Assembly (NCBI RefSeq): GCF_024539675.1
Contig: NZ_JAHHIT010000063.1
Coordinates: forward strand, 1 to 57,380
Direction of reading: 5' to 3'
Source: Streptomyces hilarionis
GTDB taxonomy: Bacteria > Actinomycetota > Actinomycetes > Streptomycetales > Streptomycetaceae
Length of the DNA stretch: 57,380 bases
The number at the start of each line of letters is the position of its first letter. The first letter of the stretch is position 1. This document shows positions 1-7,990 of the stretch, one piece after another. Made by a program: the position numbers and the translations under genes. The notes under the pieces are model-generated. The model was given only the letters and a program-made list of their open reading frames with translations. It was not told the DNA's origin and made no database searches.

Positions 1-421
1 GGCCGGGACGGGGGTCGGGGCCGGAAACCGCTGCGGGTGCGGGTGCGGGATCGGCCGCGGAGGCGTCGGGGGGCGAGGGTGGGCGTGCGGGAGCGGTCGC
101 CGTGTCGGGAGAGCCGGCCCGCGGGGAGCGTTCCCTCTCCCGGTGCGGGCCGGGGAGGGGCGTCGCCCGCGGGTCGGCGCCGCACGAGGCGCAGCGCATG
201 CCGGAGGACGACGAGGGACCGGGCGTCGTGGCGCCGAGGGGGCCGGCGGACCGGTTCGGCGGGACCTCGACGGGTGAGGCCTGGGCGGGCACCGTGGCGA
301 AGGCGTGCCCGGGCGACGAGCCGTCGGTCCCGAGGGGAGGTGACGTCGGGGCGGGACAGCGCGCCGAGGACGCGGCGGCGGAGGGCGGCGGGAGCGCGGA
401 GGAGGGGGGCGGCGAGGGCAT
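1..421 (-). CDS. Uncertain Pro/Ala/Ser-rich ORF, C-terminus cut by window edge
   Basis: Reading the minus strand from the ATG at 421 there is no stop codon to the left edge (140 codons). An in-frame TAG lies 9 nt upstream of the ATG, so this is the only possible ATG start. The third codon position is almost always G or C in this frame, as in true genes of the region. The product is low-complexity and rich in Pro, Ser and Ala, with one CxxC pair in the stretch MRCASCGADPR that could be half of a zinc ribbon. No good Shine-Dalgarno sequence is seen close to the ATG. I do not recognise a family. Long open frames arise by chance in such GC-rich DNA, so this may not be a gene. Confidence 0.4.
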   Translation of the reverse strand, partial: MPSPPPSSALPPPSAAASSARCPAPTSPPLGTDGSSPGHAFATVPAQASPVEVPPNRSAGPLGATTPGPSSSSGMRCASCGADPRATPLPGPHRERERSPRAGSPDTATAPARPPSPPDASAADPAPAPAAVSGPDPRPG

Positions 422-491
422 ATGCGGACGCTAGGGCTCCGCTGCCGGGCGAACCGTTCCGCCCGGGCAAGCTTCCTACGATCGGGCGATC

Positions 492-514
492 GCGGGGCCC
501 GGGCGGAGCCCCGC
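492..514 (-). terminator. Possible hairpin terminator downstream of the SepF-like gene
   Basis: GCGGGGC (492-498) pairs with GCCCCGC (508-514) around a 9-nt loop, beyond the stop codon of the SepF-like gene at 626. There is no T tract, which is usual in Streptomyces. GC-rich DNA forms such hairpins often, so the call is weak. Confidence 0.25.
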
Positions 515-625
515 GCCCGGTCCGCCGGGGCCGTCGGGCACGGCCCGTCGAGCCCACCCGGCCGTCCGCCGCCGGCCGGGCCCGCCGGGGCGGCCCGGGA
601 GCCCCGTGCGCGAGGCCGTCCCGGC

Positions 626-1015
626 TCAGAGGCCGGGCGCGCCCGCCCCTTCCATGAGTCCGCTCACCTCGGTGCCCGGCGGGGTGAGGAGGAAGACGTT
701 GCGGTCGACCCGGTGCATACCGCTGGCCAGGCCGAACACCACCCCGGTGGAGAAGTCGAGGACGCGCTTGGCGGTGTCGGTCTCGGCTCCCGTCAGGTCG
801 AGCAGCACCGGGATGCCCGACATCAGCGTCTCGGCGACCTCGCGCGCGTCCGCGAAGACGTTGACCCGCAACACGACGAAGCGCCGCCTGGTCTCCGTCT
901 CGGCGTCCGGCAGCGAGCGGTGGTCCACCGCCGACGGCCACGCGTCCCGGCCGCGCAACGGAACGACCTGAGCGAGCCCTTCCCACTGTTCATCGGTGAC
1001 GTCGTAACGGTTCAC
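626..1015 (-). CDS. SepF-like cell division protein
   Basis: A 129-aa protein whose C-terminal two thirds match the SepF domain. The signature stretch includes VLRVNVFADAREVAETLMSG, IPVLLDLTG and RVLDFSTGVVFGLASG, followed by a short variable tail. SepF proteins anchor FtsZ at the division septum; Streptomyces carries several paralogues, and this short version, which lacks an obvious N-terminal amphipathic membrane helix, resembles the accessory ones rather than the copy next to ftsZ. I chose the GTG at 1015 because a GGGGGG Shine-Dalgarno lies just upstream and the protein then begins MNRYDVTDEQW; a longer TTG start at 1060 is open but has no ribosome site. It stands alone, with a candidate promoter at 1061-1090. 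Family assignment is firm; the exact role of the paralogue is not. Confidence 0.88.
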   Translation of the reverse strand: MNRYDVTDEQWEGLAQVVPLRGRDAWPSAVDHRSLPDAETETRRRFVVLRVNVFADAREVAETLMSGIPVLLDLTGAETDTAKRVLDFSTGVVFGLASGMHRVDRNVFLLTPPGTEVSGLMEGAGAPGL

Positions 1016-1060
1016 CGGCACCCCCCGAACTGACTCGCCTTCAATGCATGCACCAGTCAA

Positions 1061-1090
1061 TTCTTACGCCAAGTCACCCGTTCGGCCCAA
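1061..1090 (-). promoter_or_regulatory. Candidate promoter of the SepF-like gene
   Basis: Reading the minus strand, TTGGGC (1085-1090) and TAAGAA (1061-1066) are spaced 18 bp apart, resembling -35 and -10 elements about 45 nt upstream of the GTG at 1015. This is pattern matching only. Confidence 0.35.
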
Positions 1091-1195
1091 CAGCGACACG
1101 GTCCGCCACCGGTCGGGATGCCGATCGCCGCGCCGGGGCGCCGGCCCGCACGCCGGGAAGCGAGGGTGACGAGCAGGGAGTCCGGGGGCGGCGCG

Positions 1196-1711
1196 TCAGG
1201 CCGAAGTGCGCGTGAACCGGAGCGCGGCGGTGACGGCGGTCAGGCCGCGGAGCATGCCCAGCTGGTTCCAGCCCAGGCCGAACTCGCTGCGGTCCACGGT
1301 GAATTCGGCCTCCAGGGTGACCGCGTCGGCGTCCGCCCGGGTCAGGCGCGCGGTGAAGGACTGCGGGCGGCTGATGCCGCGCACGGTGAGCTGCCCGGAG
1401 ACCTGCACCGTCGCGTCGGCGCCCACCTCCGCCGAGCGCACCACGAAGGTGATCTCGGGGTGGTTGTCGGCGTCGAAGAAGTCCGGGCCGCGCAGGTGTG
1501 CGTCGCGCTTGGCGTTCTTCGTGTCGAGGGAGGCCACGGCGAGGGTCAGGGCGCCGGTGACGGATCCGTCCGCAGCGACCTCGCCGCCTCCGGTGACAGC
1601 GGTGAAGTCGCCCTTGACGGTGACGAGGCTCCACATCGTCTTCTGCTTCAGGGCGACCGTGGACGCGCCCGCGTCGAGTTGCCACTGTCCGGTCTGCACG
1701 GCGACGGTCAT
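1196..1711 (-). CDS. YceI-like family protein
   Basis: A 171-aa protein matching the YceI lipocalin-like family across its length: the beta-barrel signatures WQLDAGASTVALKQK, VKGDFTAVTG and HPEITFVV, and the C-terminal ISRPQSFTARL region, are present. Family members bind polyisoprenoid or other amphiphilic ligands. This copy has no signal peptide, so it should be cytoplasmic like many actinobacterial versions. The ATG at 1711 follows a GAGGAGG ribosome site. It is transcribed divergently from a MarR regulator across 115 bp containing palindromic sites, so control by that regulator is likely (inference). YceI/MarR pairs are often stress-responsive, but the ligand here is unknown. Confidence 0.9.
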   Translation of the reverse strand: MTVAVQTGQWQLDAGASTVALKQKTMWSLVTVKGDFTAVTGGGEVAADGSVTGALTLAVASLDTKNAKRDAHLRGPDFFDADNHPEITFVVRSAEVGADATVQVSGQLTVRGISRPQSFTARLTRADADAVTLEAEFTVDRSEFGLGWNQLGMLRGLTAVTAALRFTRTSA

Positions 1712-1729
1712 GACCGTCCTCCTCGATGG

Positions 1730-1741
1730 TCCAAATTTGGA
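1730..1741. promoter_or_regulatory. Palindromic operator, site 1
   Basis: TCCAAATTTGGA is a perfect 12-bp palindrome just upstream of the YceI-like start. It is strikingly AT-rich for this genome. The CAAATTTG core recurs at 1797-1804 next to the MarR start, so the two are probably operators of that MarR protein. Confidence 0.7.
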
Positions 1742-1796
1742 TGATGCTGCCGCGACCACGCTAGTGGGTAATCCAATTCTGAACAACCAAGTCGTG

Positions 1797-1804
1797 CAAA
1801 TTTG
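1797..1804. promoter_or_regulatory. Palindromic operator, site 2
   Basis: The CAAATTTG core recurs here, flanked by GG on the right as in site 1 but imperfect on the left. It lies in the spacer between the expected -35 region and the TACAAT -10 of the MarR gene, where a bound repressor would block RNA polymerase. Confidence 0.6.
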
Positions 1805-1813
1805 GACCACGGA

Positions 1814-1819
1814 TACAAT
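1814..1819 (+). promoter_or_regulatory. -10 element of the marR gene (leaderless)
   Basis: TACAAT ends 7 nt before the ATG at 1827, so the predicted transcription start is at the start codon. No Shine-Dalgarno sequence is present between them. This indicates a leaderless mRNA, which is common in Streptomyces. Confidence 0.55.
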
Positions 1820-1826
1820 CGACGCC

Positions 1827-2447
1827 ATGGCAGACCCCGCTCACACCCCCGCCGACCTGCCCGCGTGCCCCTCCGCGCAGGGCGGCGGCGCGGGCCTGCT
1901 GCCCCCCGAGCTGCGCGGCTGGATGCTGCTCCTCGCCGCGACCGGGGCGGTGGAACAGCGGCTGCGCTCCGTGGTCAAGGAGCACCTGGACGTCTCGCAC
2001 GACGAGTTCCTGGTGCTGTGCCTGCTCGCCGAGCAGTCCGGCGAGGGCCTGCGCATGACACACGTGGCGGAGCTGCTGGGCCGCCCCAAGACCCGTCTGA
2101 CCTATCAGGTCGCCTGCCTCCAGCACGCCGGACTCGTGACCCGCAAGACGGTCTGCGGCGACCGGCGCGGCGTGGAGATCGCCCTCACCGACAAGGCGCG
2201 CGGGCTGCTGCGGGAGGCTTCCGCCACGCTCTCGGAGACGGTCACGGAGGCCCTGGCCCACGTCATGGGACCGGAACAGTGCGCCGCCCTGAGCGGACTG
2301 CTGCCGGAGGCCGGAGCCGGGCCGGGCGCGGAGCCGAAGACGGAGACGGCCCCCGCGCCGACGGGGCGGCGGGGGCCGGAAGGGGAGCACGAGCCGGGGC
2401 AGGAGCGCGAGGACGCCGTCCTCGACGGCGCCCCGCGGCCGGCCTGA
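1827..2447 (+). CDS. MarR family transcriptional regulator
   Basis: A 206-aa protein with a winged helix-turn-helix of the MarR type. Residues ~35-65 form the dimer helix, followed by a HTH region with LRMTHVAELLGRPKTRLTYQ as recognition segment, the wing (DRRGVEIALT) and closing helices. A 40-residue Pro/Glu-rich tail follows the conserved domain. It probably represses itself and the divergent YceI-like gene through the CAAATTTG palindromes at 1730 and 1797; such regulators usually release DNA on binding phenolic or oxidising ligands, but the inducer cannot be told. The ATG lies 7 nt after a TACAAT -10 box, implying a leaderless transcript. A bidirectional hairpin follows the stop. Confidence 0.92.
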   Translation: MADPAHTPADLPACPSAQGGGAGLLPPELRGWMLLLAATGAVEQRLRSVVKEHLDVSHDEFLVLCLLAEQSGEGLRMTHVAELLGRPKTRLTYQVACLQHAGLVTRKTVCGDRRGVEIALTDKARGLLREASATLSETVTEALAHVMGPEQCAALSGLLPEAGAGPGAEPKTETAPAPTGRRGPEGEHEPGQEREDAVLDGAPRPA

Positions 2448-2458
2448 CCGACGAAGCC

Positions 2459-2478
2459 CCCGGTCGCGTCCGACCGGG
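2459..2478. terminator. Bidirectional terminator between convergent genes
   Basis: CCCGGTCG (2459-2466) and CGACCGGG (2471-2478) form a perfect 8-bp stem with a 4-nt loop. It fills the 31-bp gap between the convergent marR and MFS genes and abuts the MFS stop codon. Confidence 0.65.
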
Positions 2479-4137
2479 CTAGCGAGCGTCCGTGTACGCG
2501 CCGGTCCGGTTCCCGGTCGGCCGCCCGGCGCGCTCCGGCTGCTCGTCGGCCTGCTCCGTCCGCCGGGCGTCGGCCGCCTGCCGGGCCGCCGCGGCCTTGC
2601 GGCCCGGCAGGACCGCGAAGACGATCATGGTGCCGGCGGCCATGATGATCCCGCCGATCAGACTGGTCTGGGCGACGCCGTGGGCGAAGGCCTGGTGCAC
2701 GGCCTCGACCACGGTCTGCGCCTGCCGCGCCCCGCCGGCGGGGTCCTGCGCGACCTGCCGGGCGACCGCGAGGCCGCCGCCCACCGAGTCCTTGGCGGTC
2801 TCCAGCGCGGCGGCGGGGAGCCGATCCCCGACCAGGCCGGTGAGCTCGTCGCGGTAGGCGGTGCCGAGGAGCGAGCCGAGGATCGCGATGCCGAGCGAAC
2901 CGCCCAGCTCCAGCGCGGTGTCGTTGGCGCCGCCGCCGACGCCCAGCTCGCTCTCCGGGAACGAGCCCATGATCGTGTCGGTGGCCGGGGACACGCTCAG
3001 GCCGATGGCGAAGCCCAGCATCGCCATCGGGGCGAGGAAGTCCGCGTAGGTGGAAGCCGGGTCGATCCGGGTGAGCAGGAAGACTCCCCCGGTGCCGATC
3101 GCCATGCCGGCGACGACCAGCGCCTTCACGCCGAGCTTCGGGGTCAGCCAACCGGTCGCCGCGGCGCCGGCGAACACGGCCCCGGCCAGCGGGAGCAGCC
3201 GGACGCCGGTCTCCAGGGCGTCGTACCCGAGCACGAACTGGAGGAACTGCGTGGCGTAGTAGATCGCGCCGAAGGTGCCGAAGAAGAAGAACAGCACCGC
3301 GAGCATGGAGCCGCTGAAGGGGCGGAGCCGGAACCTGCGCACGTCCAGCATGGGGTGCGGGTGGCGCAGCTCCCAGGCCACGAACGCGGCCAGGCCGATC
3401 CCGGCGACGACGGCGGCGGTGACCGGACCGGCGCCCCAGCCGAAGTGCGGGCCCTCGATCGTCGCGTAGACGAGCGAGCCGACGGAGACGATCGACAGCA
3501 GACCGCCGACGTAGTCGATGCGCCCCATGTCCGCCGCCCTGGACGGCGGGACCAGGGCGAGCGCGCCGATCACGGCGAGCAGCGCGACGGGGACGTTGAC
3601 CAGGAACGTCGATCCCCAGGAGTGGTCGCGCAGCAGTTGGCCGGCGACGAGCGGGCCGACGGCGATCGCGAGGCCCGAGGTCGCCGTCCAGGCCGTGACG
3701 GCCCTGGCCCGCTCCCCCTTCGGGAAGATCGCCACCAGCAGGGAGAGCGTGGCCGGCATGACGACGGCGGCGCCGACGCCCATGACCGACCGGGCCGCGA
3801 TGACCAGGCCGGTCTCGTCGACCAGGCTGCCCATCACCGAGCCTGCGCCGAAGATCACCAGACCGGTCAGGAGCGCCCCGCGCCGGCTGTACTTGTCGCC
3901 GAGCGAACCCAGCAGGAGCATCAGCGCCGCGTACGGGACCGTGTAGCCGTCGATGACCCATTGCAGGTCGCTGCTGCTGAGGCCGAGGTCGGCGGTCATC
4001 GCCGGGGCGGCCACGATCAGCGAGGTGTTCGCCATGACCACGATCAGCAGGCTCAGACAGAGGACGAGCAACGCCCACCAGCGCCGGGCGTACGGTCCCG
4101 CCGTCTTCTCGACGGGTGACTTGGCAAGGAAGGACAT
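2479..4137 (-). CDS. MFS drug exporter, DHA2 (EmrB/QacA) type
   Basis: A 552-aa polytopic membrane protein with about 14 hydrophobic helices, the usual length and topology of the DHA2 family of proton-coupled drug exporters. Motif A is visible in the loop after the second helix (GSLGDKYSRRGALLTG), and motif C is approximated by AIAVGPLVAGQLL. The C-terminal cytoplasmic tail is Arg/Ala-rich. The ATG at 4137 follows an AGGAGCCCTC ribosome site and gives a short cytoplasmic N-terminus before helix 1; a longer upstream frame is open but not protein-like. The TetR gene lies upstream on the same strand, and a duplicated 27-bp motif overlaps the promoter, so repression by that TetR and induction by a substrate is likely. 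Substrate unknown. Confidence 0.92.
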   Translation of the reverse strand: MSFLAKSPVEKTAGPYARRWWALLVLCLSLLIVVMANTSLIVAAPAMTADLGLSSSDLQWVIDGYTVPYAALMLLLGSLGDKYSRRGALLTGLVIFGAGSVMGSLVDETGLVIAARSVMGVGAAVVMPATLSLLVAIFPKGERARAVTAWTATSGLAIAVGPLVAGQLLRDHSWGSTFLVNVPVALLAVIGALALVPPSRAADMGRIDYVGGLLSIVSVGSLVYATIEGPHFGWGAGPVTAAVVAGIGLAAFVAWELRHPHPMLDVRRFRLRPFSGSMLAVLFFFFGTFGAIYYATQFLQFVLGYDALETGVRLLPLAGAVFAGAAATGWLTPKLGVKALVVAGMAIGTGGVFLLTRIDPASTYADFLAPMAMLGFAIGLSVSPATDTIMGSFPESELGVGGGANDTALELGGSLGIAILGSLLGTAYRDELTGLVGDRLPAAALETAKDSVGGGLAVARQVAQDPAGGARQAQTVVEAVHQAFAHGVAQTSLIGGIIMAAGTMIVFAVLPGRKAAAARQAADARRTEQADEQPERAGRPTGNRTGAYTDAR

Positions 4138-4590
4138 GAGGGCTCCTGGCTCCTGGACGACGAGATAATTGCCCATCGACGTGCAGATTAATTTATTGCC
4201 CGTTGACGTGCAAATAACGGGTCGCATCTGTTCGGAGGAAGGGCAGAGGAGTGCACAGAAGCCGGGGAAACCTGAGGAGCCGGGGAAACCGCTGAGCCGC
4301 CGCGTCGGACGAGCCGGAGGAAGGCCACGGCGCGGGCCGCCGGGGCGGATCACCGGCGGGGACCTCGATGGCGAGGGAGCGGAAGCGCTGCCCGCTCCCG
4401 CACGGGATGGCCGAAGCACGGCCGATGAGCGGCCCCTGCCCGGCCCCTGCACGGCCGAAGGGCTGCCGAAGCGCGGCCGAAGGATGCGGTCGAGCGGACG
4501 AGGAACGCGAACGGGTGACCGACAGCCCCGGAGGGGGGACGGCAGTTCCGCTCGCGGGGCGCAACGCGGGGCGAGCGTCGCCCCGGACCG
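4138..4590. other. Intergenic region between tetR and MFS gene
   Basis: No gene is seen in these 453 bp. Besides the promoter and operator repeats at 4168-4218 there is an 18-bp tandem duplication of GCCGGGGAAACC at 4261-4272 and 4279-4290. The remainder is plain GC-rich spacer. Confidence 0.6.
4168..4218 (-). promoter_or_regulatory. MFS promoter overlapped by two 27-bp direct repeats
   Basis: On the minus strand TTGCAC (4208-4213) and TAATCT (4185-4190) have exact 17-bp spacing. The same DNA holds two direct repeats, starting at 4168 and 4195, that share ATTGCCC followed by a GACGTGCA core. Repeat 2 covers the -35 and the spacer; repeat 1 covers the -10 and the predicted start site. This is a convincing repressor target, most simply for the neighbouring TetR protein. 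Confidence 0.6.
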
Positions 4591-5280
4591 TCAGTCGGCG
4601 GAACCGCGCGGCCGCGTGCGGGCCGTCGCCGCCGGGGGCCGGGCCTCCGCGGTCGCGGCCGCGGTGCGCACGACGTCGTCCACGACGGCTCGGGCGTCGC
4701 GCTCCGGCACCCCGGCCGCGACGAGGGTGGCGACGGCGACGCGCGTCCCGTCGTCCTCCAGCGCGCCGCGGTTGATCTGCTCCAGGAGCGCGATGTGCAT
4801 CCCCTCCAGACCGGCGCTCAGCACGGCGGGCGGCAGGTGCGCATGGAAGACGCCGTCCCGCTGCCCCCGGGCCAGGATCGCCGTGACCTCGTCGCGGGCG
4901 GGAGCGAGGATGCCCGCCACCCGCTCCACGCCCAGGTCGCGCTGGGCCAGGGCGAGGAGCAGCCGGTAGCGGTCGCCCACCGGCCAGATGGAGCACACGA
5001 AGTGCGCGAGGGCCCGCTCGGCGGGCGCGTCGGGCCGCGCCGCCGCCTCCAGCACGCCCCGCAACGCCTCCGACGCCTCCTCGGCGAGCGCCTCCAGCAG
5101 TGCCGCCCGGCCGGGGAAGTGACCGAAGAGCGTACGGCGCACGACACCGGAGGCCCGGGCGATCTCCTCCAGCGTGACGTCCGGGTTCCGGCCGAGTTCC
5201 TGTCGGGCCGTGGCCAGGATGCGAGCCCGGTTGGACCGCGAATTGCGCCGCTGCGGCTCGCGGGCCACGGAGTGGGACAC
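4591..5280 (-). CDS. TetR family transcriptional regulator
   Basis: A 229-aa protein with the TetR N-terminal DNA-binding domain at residues ~15-65 (RARILATARQEL, VTLEEIARASGVVRRTLFGH, then FPGRAALLEALAEEA), followed by a helical ligand-binding domain. A ~20-residue Ala/Pro-rich tail closes it. The start is uncertain: I chose the GTG at 5280 (a GAGG site lies 7 nt upstream, and the protein begins just before the DNA-binding domain); an ATG at 5337 would add 19 residues. It lies upstream of the MFS exporter on the same strand and very likely represses it through the repeats at 4168-4218. Inducer unknown. Confidence 0.88.
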   Translation of the reverse strand: MSHSVAREPQRRNSRSNRARILATARQELGRNPDVTLEEIARASGVVRRTLFGHFPGRAALLEALAEEASEALRGVLEAAARPDAPAERALAHFVCSIWPVGDRYRLLLALAQRDLGVERVAGILAPARDEVTAILARGQRDGVFHAHLPPAVLSAGLEGMHIALLEQINRGALEDDGTRVAVATLVAAGVPERDARAVVDDVVRTAAATAEARPPAATARTRPRGSAD

Positions 5281-6046
5281 GGGAAACCTCGGTGGTTCGG
5301 GACGGACGAACGGGGGGCCATTGTGGCGGACGTCCATCCCGACGGCGAGCCCGGGGGCGTCCGTGTCCGACGCGGGCCGCCGTGGCCGGGAAGCAAGGGC
5401 GCGGCGCATGGTCGAGGGGCCCCGTTGCCGTGTCGGCATCGGGGCCCCGAAGGAGCTGCTACACCATCTGCCGGGCTTGACGCGCCGGCCCGTGTTGTCC
5501 GCGGACCCGACCGAGACGCTGTCGGGGGCGCGGGGATCGCTGTTGCCTGACCGGAGACCACCTCACTGTCGATGTCCTGCGGTACCCGGGTTCGTTGCCT
5601 GTTCCCCGGGCGATCCTGATGGCGTTGACGTCCTCCGCTCTTCCCTCGGATCCGATCACTTCACTTGCCTGCACTGCTCGCGGCGGCCCCTGATCACTAC
5701 AGGCCGCCCGGTGCGGTCGTCAGTCCCGTCGCCGTCCTGCGAGAACCCTGGCTTCGCGACTCCACCACCGCACCGCCTTGCGGACCGCCGACCAGCAGGT
5801 ATCGCTCCCCCGGCGCTCACTCTCCGCCGGGCCCTGCTCGACTGCGGCTACGAGTGAAACCATAATCAAGCCTCTGCACAATGTCTACTACGACGGCTAC
5901 AGATTTCCGGGCGCTGGAAGGGGAGGTAACCCACCGCGACCGGCTCGCCGCCGTCGGCCCGTCCGACGGCGGGAACGGGTGGGTCCGCGCGGTCCGGTGG
6001 ACCTACCGCCCGGCCGGGTGGACGACCGGTGCATACAATCTGTCCC
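5281..6046. other. Intergenic region without convincing gene
   Basis: Open frames here lack the codon signature of the neighbouring genes. GC content falls around 5540-5720. On the minus strand, 5459-5674 has a short segment EDVNAIRIARG vaguely like the C-terminal D-x-NA-x-x-I region of TnpB transposon proteins, but too little is conserved to call a remnant. Confidence 0.5.
6034..6039 (+). promoter_or_regulatory. -10 element of a leaderless gene
   Basis: TACAAT ends 7 nt before the GTG at 6047, so transcription should begin at the start codon. No Shine-Dalgarno is visible. The arrangement is the same as at the marR gene. Confidence 0.5.
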
Positions 6047-6403
6047 GTGTCGAAGCCTGACGAACTGCTGGTCGCCGTCGCCGCCCTGGTGGAGTCCGAG
6101 CAGAGCAACCAGATGTCCCTGACCGTGGTCACCGGTGGTGCCGTCATCACCGGGCGCCTGGCTCCCGAGGCGGTGTGGAGAGAGCGGGTGTCGGAAGTGC
6201 TGACGAATTCGGACCGCCTGGGCGAGTTCTCCGCCGTCTTCGCCACACCCGGGCCGAAGGGCCCGCCCACGCACCTGCACTTCCACGTCGCCCGGATCCT
6301 CCAGGGCACGGTCGGGATCCCGGAGACGGGCGGCATGTACCGCGTCGCGATCGAGGACGTCAGCGCCTGGACCGCGGGCGACTTCAGCTACTCCGACCGC
6401 TGA
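6047..6403 (+). CDS. Small conserved-looking protein, possibly GvpU-like
   Basis: A 118-aa soluble alpha/beta protein starting MSKPDELLVAVAALVESEQS. It reads as a compact domain with the strands MSLTVVTGGAVITGRL and THLHFHVARIL, and codon use is that of a true gene. The pattern of an N-terminal helix followed by a 'VTGGAVITGRL' strand pair recalls GvpU-type gas-vesicle accessory proteins, but no other gvp gene is nearby, so this is only a suggestion. The GTG start sits 7 nt after a TACAAT box and has no ribosome site, pointing to a leaderless mRNA. A longer in-frame start at 6029 is possible but would lie over that box. Confidence 0.7.
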   Translation: MSKPDELLVAVAALVESEQSNQMSLTVVTGGAVITGRLAPEAVWRERVSEVLTNSDRLGEFSAVFATPGPKGPPTHLHFHVARILQGTVGIPETGGMYRVAIEDVSAWTAGDFSYSDR

Positions 6404-6416
6404 GCGAACACCGGGC

Positions 6417-6478
6417 GGGCCCGGAAGCGGTCCGGCCCGGACTCGGCAGCGGTCCGCCGCGGGCCCGGAAGCGGTCCG
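6417..6478. repeat. 18-bp direct repeat, 44-bp period
   Basis: GGGCCCGGAAGCGGTCCG occurs at 6417-6434 and exactly again at 6461-6478. Its last eight bases, GCGGTCCG, recur several more times between them and up to ~6660. Purpose unknown. Confidence 0.7.
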
Positions 6479-7527
6479 AGGCCGCGTGGTCACGGGCCGC
6501 ACCGACACCGCCGAGCCGTCGCCGGACGGTGCGCACCGACCCGGCGGCCACGGTCGACGGCGAGGGCCGGGCCGGGGCGGCGGGGTGCACCGCCGCCGAC
6601 CGGCAGGCGGCCTCGCGCCCGCCCGGCAGCGGTCCGGTGCGGGCCCGGTGCGGTCCGGTGCGGCGGGCCCGGCGCGGCGGGTTCGAGCGAGCCCGCGCGG
6701 CCGGACCCGCACCCGCACCCGGCCGGCGAGGGGCCCCCGGCGCACCGCACGGCCGTGCCCCGGCCGTCATCCAGGGCCGGCGCTCACGGCCGTCCACGGA
6801 CCGGCCTGCGACCGCCTGCCACGGTCTGCCGTGGACCGCCCGGCCACGACATGCCCGGCGGACGACGTCGACGACGACCGCCGCCGCGCGGTCGAAGTCG
6901 ACCGGATCGAGGGACGGGGCGCGCGCCGATAGGCTCGCGCCGGGCTGTTGGATTTCGCGCCTTTCCCACCTTGACGCTCGGAGAGCGCTCCGCACCGCGG
7001 GCGTCGTCGCCGTGGGGCCGCGCTCGCCGCCGACGCGGAACGGCCCCCAGGTGTCATCGATTCACTCCCCCGAGTTCACCGGCCGGGGCGAAGCGCATAG
7101 GCGATCTCGAATTCCGGGATCGGCCGAGGCGGCGCCCATGATGTTATGGAATATGCCGCATACATATCCAGGCCGCCGACGGCGACGCCCGCACGAGGAA
7201 TCCCCGCGCATTGTGCGGGTCGGAATCCCCGGATCAGGCCCTGGCCAGGGAGGCATTCGGTCAATCTGCACGACGCGATCGAGCCGGACGACGCCCGTCA
7301 CCGCACGCGGGTCACCTCACCCGCCCGAGCCTGCCTCCCTCGCCCCCCGCCGACCGCCCCGGCGCGACTGTCGACACGCCGTCGTCGAACGGGGCGTCCC
7401 GACAGGCGTGTTGAGCGGGTCGAACGAAGCGGTGACGGCAGCCGCGCGGGAGCCGCGCCCAGGGGCCCGACGGACCGCTGGAGCCGGTGGTGACGGCGGG
7501 GCGCCGAGAGGCGGCCACCGGCCGATG

Positions 7528-7660
7528 GATCAAGAACCAAAGCTTAAGCACAAATTACACACATCCTCTCTTCATACTGGCTGTGATGGTCTAGATTGAC
7601 CTTGCTTCAGCCGTTCGGACATGAGGCGACGCGTAAATGATCAATAGGTCCGGCATCGGG
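7528..7660 (+). promoter_or_regulatory. AT-rich putative promoter region of the polysaccharide operon
   Basis: This stretch is far richer in A/T than its surroundings and lies about 0.4-0.5 kb upstream of the first polysaccharide gene. It contains several -10-like hexamers (for example TAGATT at 7592) but no -35/-10 pair I would commit to. AT-rich islands of this kind attract Lsr2-type silencers in Streptomyces (family knowledge), which would suit a conditionally expressed operon. Confidence 0.4.
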
Positions 7661-7709
7661 AAAAGCCTGTAGTCGCTTCCCCGCGCCGGACGCAGGGGGA
7701 GTCGATTCA

Positions 7710-7754
7710 CGGAACCCGAGAGAGCCTTGAGTGCGGGGAGCACCCGGGGTTCCG
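7710..7754 (+). repeat. Long inverted repeat in the leader
   Basis: CGGAACCC (7710-7717) pairs with GGGTTCCG (7747-7754) across a 29-nt loop. It lies between the AT-rich region and the four-hairpin array and may belong to the same leader RNA. Confidence 0.5.
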
Positions 7755-7862
7755 AGGGGTTTCCGCGCACCTCGAGACTCTGACGGCACCGTCATGTCCG
7801 TTGCCGCCGGAGCGGGTTACTCGAGTGACTCCGTACTGACCGGTATCCGGTCATGTCGTGCG

Positions 7863-7990
7863 CGGGAGGCGGGGGCCTCCCGAGGGGAGGGACAGCGCGG
7901 CGCGGGAGGCGGGGGCCTCCCGGGGGAGCGACAGCGCGGGAGGCGGGGGCCTCCCGAGGGGAGGACAGTGCGGGAGGCGGGGGCCTCCCG
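7863..7990 (+). repeat. Four tandem hairpins in the operon leader
   Basis: CGGGAGGC-GGGG-GCCTCCCG occurs four times, at 7863-7882, 7903-7922, 7937-7956 and 7971-7990. Each is a perfect 8-bp stem with a GGGG loop. The start-to-start spacing is 40, 34 and 34 nt, with related linkers of the GAGGGGAGGACAG kind. The spacing is not a multiple of three, so this is not a coding repeat. The last hairpin ends 41 nt before the GTG of the first polysaccharide gene. Confidence 0.85.

Noticed and set aside
4138..4452. Upstream extension of the MFS protein
   Set aside because: The extra residues cover the promoter repeats and lack coding character; a good ribosome site precedes the ATG at 4137.
5459..5674. 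Possible TnpB transposase C-terminal remnant on the minus strand
   Set aside because: Only a short D-x-NA-x-x-I-like segment is present; no zinc-finger cysteines or upstream part, so it may be chance.
6384..6995. Long Arg/Ala/Pro-rich open frames on both strands
   Set aside because: Composition is that of GC-rich non-coding DNA read in frame; no ribosome sites, no recognisable motif and no consistent third-position bias.
7863..7990. CRISPR array
   Set aside because: Repeats are short palindromes with very short, near-identical linkers and no cas genes nearby.
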